From the NCBI GenBank assembly GCA_945869165.1, contig CAMBNY010000016.1:1-44792 (forward strand): 44,792 bases of DNA, given 5' to 3'. The stretch is from Comamonas sp. lk. Lineage in GTDB: Bacteria; Pseudomonadota; Gammaproteobacteria; Burkholderiales; Burkholderiaceae_C. The notes beneath the pieces are model-generated. The model was not told the origin of the DNA, made no database searches, and saw only the letters and a list, made by a program, of their open reading frames with translations. Position numbers and translations under genes: made by a program. Positions 1 through 7,612 of this stretch are shown here, in pieces; within the stretch, counting starts at the first letter, position 1; the number at the start of each line of letters is the position of its first letter.

Positions 1-75
1 CCGGGTGGTCAGTTGCGTGTCTCAACTCCGAATTTTATGGTTGAAACTCATTTCAATCTCCCCAAAGGATGAATC

Positions 76-336
76 ATGGTCGTTATTCGACTCGCCCGTG
101 GTGGTGCTAAAGCCCGCCCGTTTTTCAGTATCGTCGTTGCCGACAAGCGCACCCGCCGCGACGGTCGCTTCATTGAGCGCATCGGGTTTTACAACCCTAT
201 CGCTACGGCCAATGAAGAGCGTATCCGCATTGCGCAGGACCGTTTGACCTATTGGAAAGGCGTAGGTGCTCAGGCTTCGCCTACGGTAGAGCGTCTGATT
301 AACCAGGCCGCCGCCAGCGCGCCGGTCGCAGCCTAA
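76..336 (+). CDS. rpsP: 30S ribosomal protein bS16
   Basis: Small-subunit ribosomal protein that binds 16S rRNA and helps 30S assembly. The 86-residue product starts [16 protein letters not shown] and carries the conserved stretches [20 protein letters not shown] and [11 protein letters not shown] that define bS16. Length is normal for the family. An AAAGGATG Shine-Dalgarno lies a few bases before the ATG. It is the first gene of the rpsP-rimM-trmD(-rplS) cluster usual in proteobacteria. The 75 bases before it hold no other gene; the cluster promoter is probably here or just outside the window. Confidence 0.98.
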   Translation: MVVIRLARGGAKARPFFSIVVADKRTRRDGRFIERIGFYNPIATANEERIRIAQDRLTYWKGVGAQASPTVERLINQAAASAPVAA

Positions 337-346
337 AGTGTCCCTT

Positions 347-378
347 AAAGGGTTTGCGCCTTGCGGTGCAAACCCTTT
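347..378 (+). promoter_or_regulatory. strong hairpin between rpsP and rimM
   Basis: Arms AAAGGGTTTGCGCC (347-360) and GGTGCAAACCCTTT (365-378) pair over 14 positions with one G-U pair and a TTGC tetraloop. No T-run follows, so this is probably not a simple Rho-independent terminator. It may protect the rpsP mRNA end, attenuate rimM, or be a dispersed repeat. It begins 10 bases after the rpsP stop codon. Confidence 0.6.
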
Positions 379-397
379 GCGGCAAACCTTATTTCGC

Positions 398-961
398 ATG
401 ATCGCAGGCCTGGAGCCCGCTGAGCTTCCGGCAGATGCCATCGAAGTGGCACGCATTGGCGAAGCCTGGGGCGTCAAAGGTTGGTTTAAGGTACTGCCGT
501 TTAGCGCCCAGCCCGAGGCGCTTTTTTCTTGCAAGCGTTGGTATTTGCTGCCCACGGAGCGTGGCACACCGACATTTGCCGGCGTTGTCAAAATCGCCAT
601 CAAAGAGGCCAAAGAGCATTCCGATACCGTGGTCGCCAATGCCCACGAGGTGCTAGACCGCGACGCGGCCGAGGCCTTACGCGGCGCACGCGTGTTTGTC
701 CCACGCTCCAGCTTTCCCACCGCCGAGCCCGACGAGTACTACTGGGTGGACTTGATCGGCCTGGACGTTGTTAATCGCCAGGACGAGCCCATGGGGTGCG
801 TGCGGGAATTACTTTCGACCGGCGCTCAAACCGTCTTGGTTTTGGAATTTTCAGCAGACGGCAAGGCCCAGGAGCGCATGATCCCCTTTGTCGCTGCCTT
901 TATCGACGAGGTGGACTTGGCTGGACGGCGTATCCGCGTGGACTGGCAGAGCGACTACTGA
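398..961 (+). CDS. rimM: 16S rRNA processing protein RimM
   Basis: Assembly factor that binds uS19 and matures the 30S head. The N-terminal barrel is recognisable from the stretch IEVARIGEAWGVKGWFKV and the PRC-like C-terminal half from EYYWVDLIGLDVVN and MIPFVAAFIDEVDLAGRRI. I chose ATG 398 (MIAGLEPAEL, 187 aa). The frame stays open to a GTG at 338, but that start would translate through the hairpin at 347-378 and add residues not typical of RimM. No clear Shine-Dalgarno precedes 398, so translation may depend on coupling or on the hairpin. trmD follows 11 bases after the stop. Confidence 0.93.
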   Translation: MIAGLEPAELPADAIEVARIGEAWGVKGWFKVLPFSAQPEALFSCKRWYLLPTERGTPTFAGVVKIAIKEAKEHSDTVVANAHEVLDRDAAEALRGARVFVPRSSFPTAEPDEYYWVDLIGLDVVNRQDEPMGCVRELLSTGAQTVLVLEFSADGKAQERMIPFVAAFIDEVDLAGRRIRVDWQSDY

Positions 962-972
962 GGGGCCCAGCC

Positions 973-1719
973 GTGCGCTTTGACGTCATCACTTTGTTCC
1001 CAGAGTTGTTCGAGCCTTTTTTGCGCACCGGCATTACCCGGCGCGCTTTTGAATCGGGGCAGGTGCAGGTTTGTCTGCACAACCCCCGCGACCACGCCGA
1101 AGGCAATTACCGCCGCGTCGATGATCGACCTTTCGGCGGCGGCCCTGGCATGGTGATGATGGCCGAGCCCTTGTCACTGGCGCTGGCGCAGGCGCAGACG
1201 CAGCGAAGCCGGCACGCCAAAGTCATTCTTTTTTCTCCCCAAGGCCGCGTGTTGGACCATGGCACGGTGCAGCGCTGGGCGGCCAGCGAGGGGGCGGTAC
1301 TTGTGTGCGGCCGCTACGAAGGGTTGGACCAGCGCTTTGTGGACCGCTATGTTGATGAGCAAATCAGCCTGGGCGACTTTGTGGTGTCCGGTGGTGAGCT
1401 GCCGGCCATGCTTTTCCTGGACGCGATCGCCCGCTTGCAGCCCGAGGTACTTGGCGACGTTCAGAGCCACCAGCAAGACAGCTTCAACCCCGCGCTAGAC
1501 GGTTTGCTCGATTGCCCCCATTACACGCGACCGGAGGATTGGCAAGGTATCCCGGTCCCTGAGGTGCTGCTATCCGGGCACCACGAGCGGATAGAGCGTT
1601 GGCGGCGCAACCAGCGGTTATTGCTCACCGCCAGACTACGCCCTGAGCTGATTGCAGTCGCAAGGGCGGCCGGCGCTCTGGACGCGGCGGATGAAAAATT
1701 GCTGCGCGCCACGCCTTAG
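973..1719 (+). CDS. trmD: tRNA (guanine-N1-)-methyltransferase TrmD
   Basis: Methylates G37 of tRNAs reading CNN codons, using S-adenosylmethionine, and so prevents +1 frameshifting. The 248-residue product starts MRFDVITLFPELFEPF at GTG 973, preceded by AGGGG. SPOUT trefoil-knot signatures are visible: GGGPGMVMMAEPL, CGRYEGLDQRF, and ISLGDFVVSGGELPAM. Length is normal. The frame stays open upstream to about 796, but that part is out-of-frame rimM sequence. It follows rimM by 11 bases in the classical cluster. Confidence 0.97.
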   Translation: MRFDVITLFPELFEPFLRTGITRRAFESGQVQVCLHNPRDHAEGNYRRVDDRPFGGGPGMVMMAEPLSLALAQAQTQRSRHAKVILFSPQGRVLDHGTVQRWAASEGAVLVCGRYEGLDQRFVDRYVDEQISLGDFVVSGGELPAMLFLDAIARLQPEVLGDVQSHQQDSFNPALDGLLDCPHYTRPEDWQGIPVPEVLLSGHHERIERWRRNQRLLLTARLRPELIAVARAAGALDAADEKLLRATP

Positions 1720-1748
1720 GGCCCCCAAGGCTGGTGCCGGGCGCTATA

Positions 1749-1778
1749 TTAGCTGCGTCCTACCTAGATTGTTATACT
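1749..1778 (+). promoter_or_regulatory. candidate promoter for rplS
   Basis: The 167-base trmD-rplS gap holds TATACT (1773-1778), a good -10 element, with a weak TTAGCT (1749-1754) 18 bases upstream. Transcription from here would give rplS a leader of about 100 bases. This is inference from motif match only. Confidence 0.35.
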
Positions 1779-1886
1779 AGCTGGCTAACCGATCCTCTGC
1801 ATGGCCATACAAGGCGCAGCAATGGTGCTGACACGACAAGGTGACCCGTCCAGGGTTCCGGCGCTTGCAAGATCACGAAAGAAGCT

Positions 1887-2258
1887 ATGAACCTTATCCA
1901 AATTTTGGAACAAGAGGAAATCGCGCGTTTGGGTAAAACCATCCCCGATTTCTCCCCTGGTGACACTGTCATCGTGAGCGTTAATGTGGTCGAGGGTACC
2001 CGCAAGCGCATTCAGGCCTACGAAGGCGTGGTGATTGCCAAGCGCAATCGCGGATTGAACAGCGGTTTTATCGTTCGCAAGATTTCTAGTGGCGAAGGCG
2101 TGGAACGCACTTTCCAAACCTACAGCCCCTTGATTGCCGGCATCGAAGTGAAGCGCCGCGGCGATGTGCGCCGCGCCAAGCTCTACTACTTGCGTGACCG
2201 CAGCGGCAAGTCGGCACGTATTAAAGAAAAGCTGCCGGCCAAAAAGACTGCCGCTTGA
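1887..2258 (+). CDS. rplS: 50S ribosomal protein bL19
   Basis: Large-subunit protein at the 30S-50S interface. The 123-residue product starts [14 protein letters not shown] and contains the family stretches [30 protein letters not shown] and [20 protein letters not shown]. The lysine-rich tail ([10 protein letters not shown]) is typical. It ends the rpsP-trmD cluster and is followed at once by a strong terminator. The long gap from trmD and a -10 match suggest partly independent expression. Confidence 0.98.
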   Translation: MNLIQILEQEEIARLGKTIPDFSPGDTVIVSVNVVEGTRKRIQAYEGVVIAKRNRGLNSGFIVRKISSGEGVERTFQTYSPLIAGIEVKRRGDVRRAKLYYLRDRSGKSARIKEKLPAKKTAA

Positions 2259-2278
2259 TCGGTTCTTTGGCCACCACG

Positions 2279-2314
2279 AAAACCGCCCCGGGTCTCTCCG
2301 GCGGCGGTTTTTTT
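2279..2314 (+). terminator. Rho-independent terminator after rplS
   Basis: AAACCGCC (2280-2287) pairs with GGCGGTTT (2303-2310) around a GC-rich loop and runs into seven T residues. It closes the ribosomal protein operon. Confidence 0.85.
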
Positions 2315-2349
2315 ACGCGCCATAGCCTCGCTTTTGTAGCGCCCAAAGC

Positions 2350-3027
2350 ATGAGCAACATACCGGCGTTTGACCCGCGTCAGGTGCCATTCGAGATGGTG
2401 GACGGGCATCTGCCTGCGGTACCTCGGGCGCACTTGGGTACGCATGCCCTTGCCCGGCGCTTTCGCGAACCGCCGGTTTGGGAGCCGGAAATACGCGTGG
2501 AGCCGCGCTTTATCGACCGGCAGCCAAGCGCTGCTTCTGTGTTGGTGGGTTTGGTCACCCATACTCGCCCCACGGTCTTGCTTACACAACGTACTGCCGA
2601 CTTGCGTAGCCACGCCGGGCAAGTTGCGTTTCCGGGCGGAAAATCTGATGCGCAAGATCAGGACGCAGTTGCCACCGCCTTGCGCGAAGCACAAGAGGAG
2701 GTGGGTTTGCACCCGCGCCATGTGCGTGTCCTGGGCAGCCTGCCGCACTACACCACAGGCAGCGGTTTTGTAGTGACTCCCGTGGTCGCACTACTCGAGC
2801 CTGGCTTTTCGTGGGAAGCCAATCCGGGTGAGGTCGACGCCGTGTTTGAAGTGCCGCTTGACTATTTGATGAACCCAGCGCACCACAGGCGCCATACCTT
2901 GCAAACGCCCATAGGGCCGCGCCACTGGATATCTATGCCCTACCAGGATGGCGCCCATGAACGCTATATCTGGGGTGCTACTGCCGGAATGTTGCGCAAC
3001 CTGTACCGTTTTTTGCTCCCTCCTTAG
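2350..3027 (+). CDS. CoA pyrophosphatase (Nudix hydrolase)
   Basis: Predicted to hydrolyse coenzyme A and CoA derivatives to phosphopantetheine and 3',5'-ADP. The 225-residue product has the CoA-specific lead-in VLLTQRTADLRSHAGQVAFP followed by the Nudix box from about residue 96, ending ALREAQEEVGL, whose REXXEE core binds the metals. It matches the NudL/YeaB group. It lies between rplS and the CobD-like gene as in many Comamonadaceae. CoA specificity is inferred from the UPF0035 motif. Confidence 0.9.
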   Translation: MSNIPAFDPRQVPFEMVDGHLPAVPRAHLGTHALARRFREPPVWEPEIRVEPRFIDRQPSAASVLVGLVTHTRPTVLLTQRTADLRSHAGQVAFPGGKSDAQDQDAVATALREAQEEVGLHPRHVRVLGSLPHYTTGSGFVVTPVVALLEPGFSWEANPGEVDAVFEVPLDYLMNPAHHRRHTLQTPIGPRHWISMPYQDGAHERYIWGATAGMLRNLYRFLLPP

Positions 3028-3066
3028 AGGCAGTTCTGGCTTGGCCCATCGGTATGATGCGGTGAC

Positions 3067-3987
3067 ATGAGCTTTTTCTCCATTCTCTTTGCTTTGTTGA
3101 TTGAGCAGGCGCGCCCACTCAAAGACGCGAATTTTTTGCATACGCAAGTCCGTAGTGCCTTGTTCTGGGCGGTACGTCAGTTGGATACTGGGCAAGATTC
3201 GCACGCCCGCTTGGCCTGGGGTGCTGTCGTCCTCTTACCCGCAGCCCTGACAGCGCTGGTGCATTGGGGCTTGCTGCTTTGGCTGGGCTGGATCGCCGCG
3301 GTGATCTGGAACGTGGCGGTCTTGTACTTGACCCTGGGTTTTCGGCAGTTCAGCCACCATTTCACCGATATCCGCGATGCGCTCGATGCGGGGGACGAAG
3401 ATGCCGCACGTAGTTTGTTGGCGCAATGGATGCAGATCGATGTATCGGACCTGCCGCGTAGCGAAATCGTCCGCCAAGTCATCGCGCATTCGGTACTCAA
3501 TGCGCACCGCTGTGTGTTTGGCGTGTTTGCCTGGTATTCCTTGCTATCCGGATTGGGGCTGGGCCCCGCCGGCGCGGTCATGTACCGGTTAGCGGAATAT
3601 TTTTCTTCCATTGCCAAACGACCGGTGAGCCCCGAGAGCCTGCTGCTTAGCCCCGTCTTGCGTGATTATGTGGCGTCGTGGTGGGAGCTGATCGATTGGT
3701 TTCCGGCGCGCCTGACGGCCATGGGTTTTGCTTTTGTGGGTAGCTTTGAGGATGCGATTGATCGCTGGCGTAAATTCGAAGCTGCGGTGCCCGGTGATAA
3801 CGACGGCATTGTGTTGGCAGCCACTGCTGGCGCGGTGCATATTGGCCTGACCGACGTCGACGTGCAAAACGCGGCACCGGCGCCCCGTTTGGGCCATTTG
3901 CGTGCCATCGTAGGCCTAGTGTGGCGCACAGTGGTGATGTGGATGGTGATCCTGGCTTTGCTGTCCTTGGCGCGCCTGTTGGGTTAA
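3067..3987 (+). CDS. CobD/CbiB-family membrane protein
   Basis: The 306-residue product has several hydrophobic segments and the CobD/CbiB pattern: MSFFSILFALLIEQARPL at the N-terminus, RSEIVRQVIAHSVLNAHRCV, and GPAGAVMYRLAEYFSS in the middle. True CbiB/CobD joins aminopropanol to adenosylcobyric acid in cobalamin synthesis. No other cobalamin gene is near, and this divergent group sits in the housekeeping block of many Burkholderiales, so the real substrate is uncertain. A TATGAT -10-like element lies 8 bases before the ATG. The gene converges with rsgA across 123 bases, in which I see no clear terminator. Confidence 0.85.
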   Translation: MSFFSILFALLIEQARPLKDANFLHTQVRSALFWAVRQLDTGQDSHARLAWGAVVLLPAALTALVHWGLLLWLGWIAAVIWNVAVLYLTLGFRQFSHHFTDIRDALDAGDEDAARSLLAQWMQIDVSDLPRSEIVRQVIAHSVLNAHRCVFGVFAWYSLLSGLGLGPAGAVMYRLAEYFSSIAKRPVSPESLLLSPVLRDYVASWWELIDWFPARLTAMGFAFVGSFEDAIDRWRKFEAAVPGDNDGIVLAATAGAVHIGLTDVDVQNAAPAPRLGHLRAIVGLVWRTVVMWMVILALLSLARLLG

Positions 3988-4110
3988 CGCTCCTGATGGA
4001 GAGGGCTTAGGCCTGCAAAATTGCGATGTAGCCGAAGGTGGATGGATGCACTTGGCGAGTGGTGACTCCAATTGAGTTTCGCAGCCTGTCCCTCGGTGTT
4101 GCTCCACGCA

Positions 4111-5049
4111 TCAATAGCGCTTTTGCGAAAGCTCTTCGAACAAGTCTTTATAAATTTTGTAGCGTACTGGGCTGATGGGGCTGGGCTCGGCGGCACAAGC
4201 GCTGCGCACGCCGCAACCCGGTTCGTGCAAATGCGTGCAGTTGTAGAACTTACAGTCGCTGCCTTGCGCCTGGATATCGGGCATGAGCTTGCCCAAATCC
4301 ATGGGCGCGATGTGGTGCAGGCCAAACTCCTGAAACCCGGGCGAATCGATCAATGCCGACTGCTTGTGCGCGTCCAGCCAGTACCAAGTGGTACTGGTGG
4401 TGGTGTGCTTGCCCGCCTGCAGGGCAATAGAGATTTCCTGCGTCAGCACCTTGGCTTGCGGCACCCAGCGGTTGATGAGTGAACTTTTGCCCGCGCCCGA
4501 GGGCCCCAGCACCAGGCTGGTCTTGCCAGCCAACAGGAAACGCAAGCGCTCGGTGTCGTCATCGGCGGCGTGCTGGACGGGCGTACCGTTCAAAGGTTTA
4601 AAAGCAGTAGCCAAAACCGCATACTGCATGGCGCGGTAGGGTGCCAGCCGCTCCCAGGCATTGGCGAACAAATCGCCGAGGTCGCGTTTATTGAGCACGA
4701 TCAGCACATCTAATTGTTGTGCGGCGGCGGCAATTAAAGCGCGCGATAGTTGGCCGTCGGAGAACTCTGGTTCGGCTGCGAGGACGATGACGACCTGGTC
4801 GATATTGGAAGCAAAGGACTTGGTGCGGATCTCGTCCTGGCGGTACATCAAATTGCGCCGGGGAAGAACTTTTTCGATCGTGCCCTCGTCCTGCGTGGCC
4901 AGCCAGAGCACCCGGTCCCCGACCACGGTCTGACTTTTTTTGCCACGTGCATGGCATATCACTTTGCGCCCCGACTGGGTTTCTACCCACACATGCCGGC
5001 CATGACCGGCGATTACCAGACCTTCTTGCAGACCGACCGACTCAGCCAA
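4111..5049 (-). CDS. rsgA: ribosome small-subunit GTPase RsgA
   Basis: Circularly permuted GTPase that checks late 30S maturation. GTPase motifs appear in permuted order: G4 NKRD (residues 120-123), G1 GPSGAGKS (182-189), G3 DSPG (235-238). An OB-fold precedes them, and a C-terminal zinc knuckle follows (Cys266, Cys271, His273, Cys279). The 312-residue length is normal. Its first 8 bases overlap the end of the pterin dehydratase gene, so the two are probably translationally coupled in an M48 protease-pterin dehydratase-rsgA operon. Confidence 0.96.
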   Translation of the reverse strand: MAESVGLQEGLVIAGHGRHVWVETQSGRKVICHARGKKSQTVVGDRVLWLATQDEGTIEKVLPRRNLMYRQDEIRTKSFASNIDQVVIVLAAEPEFSDGQLSRALIAAAAQQLDVLIVLNKRDLGDLFANAWERLAPYRAMQYAVLATAFKPLNGTPVQHAADDDTERLRFLLAGKTSLVLGPSGAGKSSLINRWVPQAKVLTQEISIALQAGKHTTTSTTWYWLDAHKQSALIDSPGFQEFGLHHIAPMDLGKLMPDIQAQGSDCKFYNCTHLHEPGCGVRSACAAEPSPISPVRYKIYKDLFEELSQKRY

Positions 5050-5398
5050 GCGGGTTCCCCACTTGCTCGGGGCTTAGCAAGGCATCGACCAGCGCGGCGC
5101 AACGGAAATCGCGGTGAGAAATACCAGCCACATCGTGTGATCTCCAACGCACGCTACAGCTTTTGTAGGCGAGCAACATATCCGGGTGGTGGTCTTGCTG
5201 CTCGGCCATGAAGGCCACGGCATTGGCAAATGCCAGGGTTTGGAGGTAGCTTGCGAAGCGGAAGGTTTTTTCCATCGCCAGCGTTTCGCCATCACCCCAC
5301 AGATTCCAGCCGTCCAAGCTGGCTAGTCGTGCGATGACTTGCGGGCCGCTCAGGGCCTGGCTTTTGGCGCTTTGGGGTGTGGAAGCGGCTAAGTTCAT
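5042..5398 (-). CDS. 4a-hydroxytetrahydrobiopterin dehydratase
   Basis: Pterin-4a-carbinolamine dehydratase, which regenerates quinonoid dihydropterin after aromatic amino-acid hydroxylation. The 118-residue protein has the catalytic pattern DHHPD (residues 69-73), with His88 in the stretch VRWRSHDVAGISHRDF, and Asp97. Length is normal for the PCD/DCoH family. No phenylalanine hydroxylase gene is in the window, so its partner is elsewhere or it has a housekeeping role. It lies 9 bases after the M48 protease gene and overlaps rsgA. Confidence 0.92.
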   Translation of the reverse strand: MNLAASTPQSAKSQALSGPQVIARLASLDGWNLWGDGETLAMEKTFRFASYLQTLAFANAVAFMAEQQDHHPDMLLAYKSCSVRWRSHDVAGISHRDFRCAALVDALLSPEQVGNPLG

Positions 5399-5407
5399 TC
5401 GGTGCTT

Positions 5408-6688
5408 TTACAAGGGCGCCGCCAGCATGCGACCTAGGCGTTCAGAGGCCGGTGGGTGCGAGTAATAAAACTTCACATACAAAGGGTCAGGCGTCAGCGT
5501 GGATGCATTGTCTTCGTATAGCTTCAGTAATGCCGAGGCCAGATCGGCGCCGCGCGTTTGCGCCATGGCATAGGCGTCGGCTTCAAACTCGTGTTTACGT
5601 GAAATTTGTGCGAACAAGGGGCCGAGAAAACCGGTGAACGAGGGCAGGGCCAGCATAAACAGCAGCAGCGCCAGTGCATCGTTAGCCCCGTTCAAATTGG
5701 GCATGATGCCCAGGCCGGTATAAAACCACACCTGCCCACTGGCCCATCCCAGCAAGGCAAAGCCAACTAGGCTCATAGCGAAAATAGACACAATGCGTTT
5801 GAGAATATGTTTGTGCTTGAAATGGCCTAGCTCATGGGCCAGTACTGCATCCACTTCCTCGGGCGTGAGGCGGGCCAGCAAGGTGTCGTAAAACACCACC
5901 CGCTTGGATGCACCAAAGCCTGTGAAATAGGCATTGGCATGGGCGCTGCGTTTGCTGCCGTCCATCACATAAAAACCTTGCGCCTGAAAGCCGCAACGCT
6001 GCATCAAGGCGCGCACGCGCTCGGTCAAAGTGGCATCGTCCAACACTTGAAATTTATTGAACAGCGGCGCAATCCACGTCGGATAAATCAGCATAGCCAG
6101 CAAATTAAACCCCATCCATAAGCCCCAGGTCCAGGCCCACCAGTGCGTTCCAGCAGCAGCCATCAGCCAGAGCACCAAGGCCAGCAAGGGCGCGCCGATT
6201 AACACTCCCAAGAGCAAAGACTTAAACAGGTCTTGCACCCACAGCTTGGCGCTGGTTTTATTAAAGCCAAAGCGCTCTTCAATTACAAACGTGGCGTATA
6301 GCGAGAAAGGCAATTCCAGAAGCGTGTTGATGGCAGTAAATGCTCCCACCAGGGCTAGTTGTTGCCACAAGCCCGCACCCATGGTCTCTAGCAGCGCGCC
6401 GTTCAATGCCGATAAGCCACCAAGCAGGGTCCAGGCCAATGTCAGGGCGGCGCCCCAGGCCAATTCGATCAAACCGAAGCGTGTTTTGACCACCGTGTAA
6501 TCGGCGGCGCGCTGGTGTGCTTGCAGGGTAATGGTGGCTGAGAAGGTGGGTGGCACCGCGTCACGGTGGGTCGCCACATGGCGGATCTGGCGGGTCGCCA
6601 GCCACAATTTCAGCAAAAGGCTGCCGATGAGGGCTAGCGCAAAAATCAGGGTTAGTGTGTCGGAGGGATTGAGCGCGGTGTCTTGCAT
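5408..6688 (-). CDS. M48 family metallopeptidase (STE24/CAAX-protease-like)
   Basis: Integral membrane zinc protease of the Ste24/HtpX clan. The zinc motif HELGH is at residues 285-289 ([13 protein letters not shown]), and the third-ligand motif FEADAYA has Glu369. Several membrane segments flank the catalytic domain, and [12 protein letters not shown] at about residue 134 is typical of the bacterial STE24 group. I start it at ATG 6688 ([10 protein letters not shown], 426 aa); the frame continues upstream only as antisense of orn. It is the first gene of a minus-strand operon with the pterin dehydratase and rsgA, 37 bases from divergent orn. Its bacterial substrate is unknown. Confidence 0.92.
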   Translation of the reverse strand: MQDTALNPSDTLTLIFALALIGSLLLKLWLATRQIRHVATHRDAVPPTFSATITLQAHQRAADYTVVKTRFGLIELAWGAALTLAWTLLGGLSALNGALLETMGAGLWQQLALVGAFTAINTLLELPFSLYATFVIEERFGFNKTSAKLWVQDLFKSLLLGVLIGAPLLALVLWLMAAAGTHWWAWTWGLWMGFNLLAMLIYPTWIAPLFNKFQVLDDATLTERVRALMQRCGFQAQGFYVMDGSKRSAHANAYFTGFGASKRVVFYDTLLARLTPEEVDAVLAHELGHFKHKHILKRIVSIFAMSLVGFALLGWASGQVWFYTGLGIMPNLNGANDALALLLFMLALPSFTGFLGPLFAQISRKHEFEADAYAMAQTRGADLASALLKLYEDNASTLTPDPLYVKFYYSHPPASERLGRMLAAPL

Positions 6689-6725
6689 AGGGACGCAGTT
6701 TAGGCCATCGGCGACAATCGGGCCC

Positions 6726-7292
6726 ATGCAAGCCCCCTCAAACCCCCTTCCCAAATCCGACAAAAACCTCGTCTGGCTGGACTGCGAAATGACGGGTCTG
6801 CACCCGGCGCGGGACCGTATCATCGAAATTGCCGTGGTCGTCACCGGTCCTATGCTGGAGTCGCGCACCGAGGGCCCGGTGTTGGTTATCCACCAGTCGG
6901 ACGCGCAACTCGACGCGATGGACGCCTGGAACAAAGGTACCCACGGCAAAAGCGGCCTGATCGACAAAGTACGCGCGTCCACGGTTAACGAGGCACAGGC
7001 CGAAGATGCGTTGATCGCATTTTTGGCGCAGTACGTGCCTGCTGGCGCCTCGCCCATGTGCGGCAACACCATCGGGCAGGACCGGCGTTTTCTTACTGCT
7101 TACATGCCGCGCTTAGAGGCTTTTTTCCATTACCGCAATCTGGATGTCAGCACCCTAAAAGAACTCAGCCTGCGCTGGCGTCCTGAGGTGTATGCCGGTT
7201 TTAAGAAACAGCAAAAGCATACTGCGCTGGCTGACGTACATGAATCCATCGATGAGTTGGAACACTACCGGACCCATTTTTTGAAGGTCTGA
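6726..7292 (+). CDS. orn: oligoribonuclease
   Basis: DEDDh 3'-5' exoribonuclease that degrades 2-5 nt RNA and pGpG. Residues WLDCEMTGL give the first DxE (Asp19, Glu21). The later acidic residue lies in [11 protein letters not shown], and the catalytic His and last Asp in [11 protein letters not shown]. The product from ATG 6726 is 188 residues, near the usual length. The ATG sits only 7 bases after a GACAAT -10-like element with no Shine-Dalgarno, which raises the possibility of a leaderless mRNA. It is divergent from the M48 protease gene. Confidence 0.96.
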   Translation: MQAPSNPLPKSDKNLVWLDCEMTGLHPARDRIIEIAVVVTGPMLESRTEGPVLVIHQSDAQLDAMDAWNKGTHGKSGLIDKVRASTVNEAQAEDALIAFLAQYVPAGASPMCGNTIGQDRRFLTAYMPRLEAFFHYRNLDVSTLKELSLRWRPEVYAGFKKQQKHTALADVHESIDELEHYRTHFLKV

Positions 7293-7612
7293 AGCACCGA
7301 GGGTGCATTGCGCATGCGGTCTGGTACGGGAGCCGTGGTACCAGTGCCTTGACTGGCCTCCAGGTTTGCGTATTAGTACAAACCCGAATCCGTGCCATAA
7401 TCAAGGGCTTCGCTAAGCGGCGGCACGGCAATCAGGCCGGCGTCAGCGAAATTTGCACATCTCCCAACATTCACCGGGTCCATTTAAGAGGACCCCAGCC
7501 GCACCGGCAGCGTAGCAGACGCATCAGGCGCGGCCTCCGTTTGATGGTTGATGTTTTTTAACCATTGACGGAACGCCCACCTCGCGGGTGGCGTTGCTGT
7601 GTGAGTGAAACT
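7293..7612 (+). promoter_or_regulatory. orn-rhlE intergenic region with promoter and long structured leader
   Basis: This 320-base gap has no gene. An inverted repeat CTGGTAC (7321-7327) / GTACCAG (7338-7344) follows orn without a T-run. A promoter candidate is TTAGTA (7373-7378), 17 bases, CATAAT (7396-7401). It would leave a leader of about 205 bases. Within the leader, GGGTCC (7476-7481) pairs with GGACCC (7490-7495) around ATTTAAGA. Just before the helicase start, AACGCC-ACC (one bulged C) pairs with GGTGGCGTT near 7571-7594. Long structured leaders are common before DEAD-box helicase genes, but I recognise no named RNA family. Confidence 0.45.

Noticed and set aside
22..720. 232-codon minus-strand frame over rpsP and rimM
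   Set aside because: Antisense to two conserved ribosomal genes; it stays open partly because the 347-378 hairpin reads similarly on both strands.
6689..7072. N-terminal extension of the M48 protease to 554 residues
   Set aside because: The extra part is antisense to orn and has no signal or membrane character; ATG 6688 gives the usual family length.
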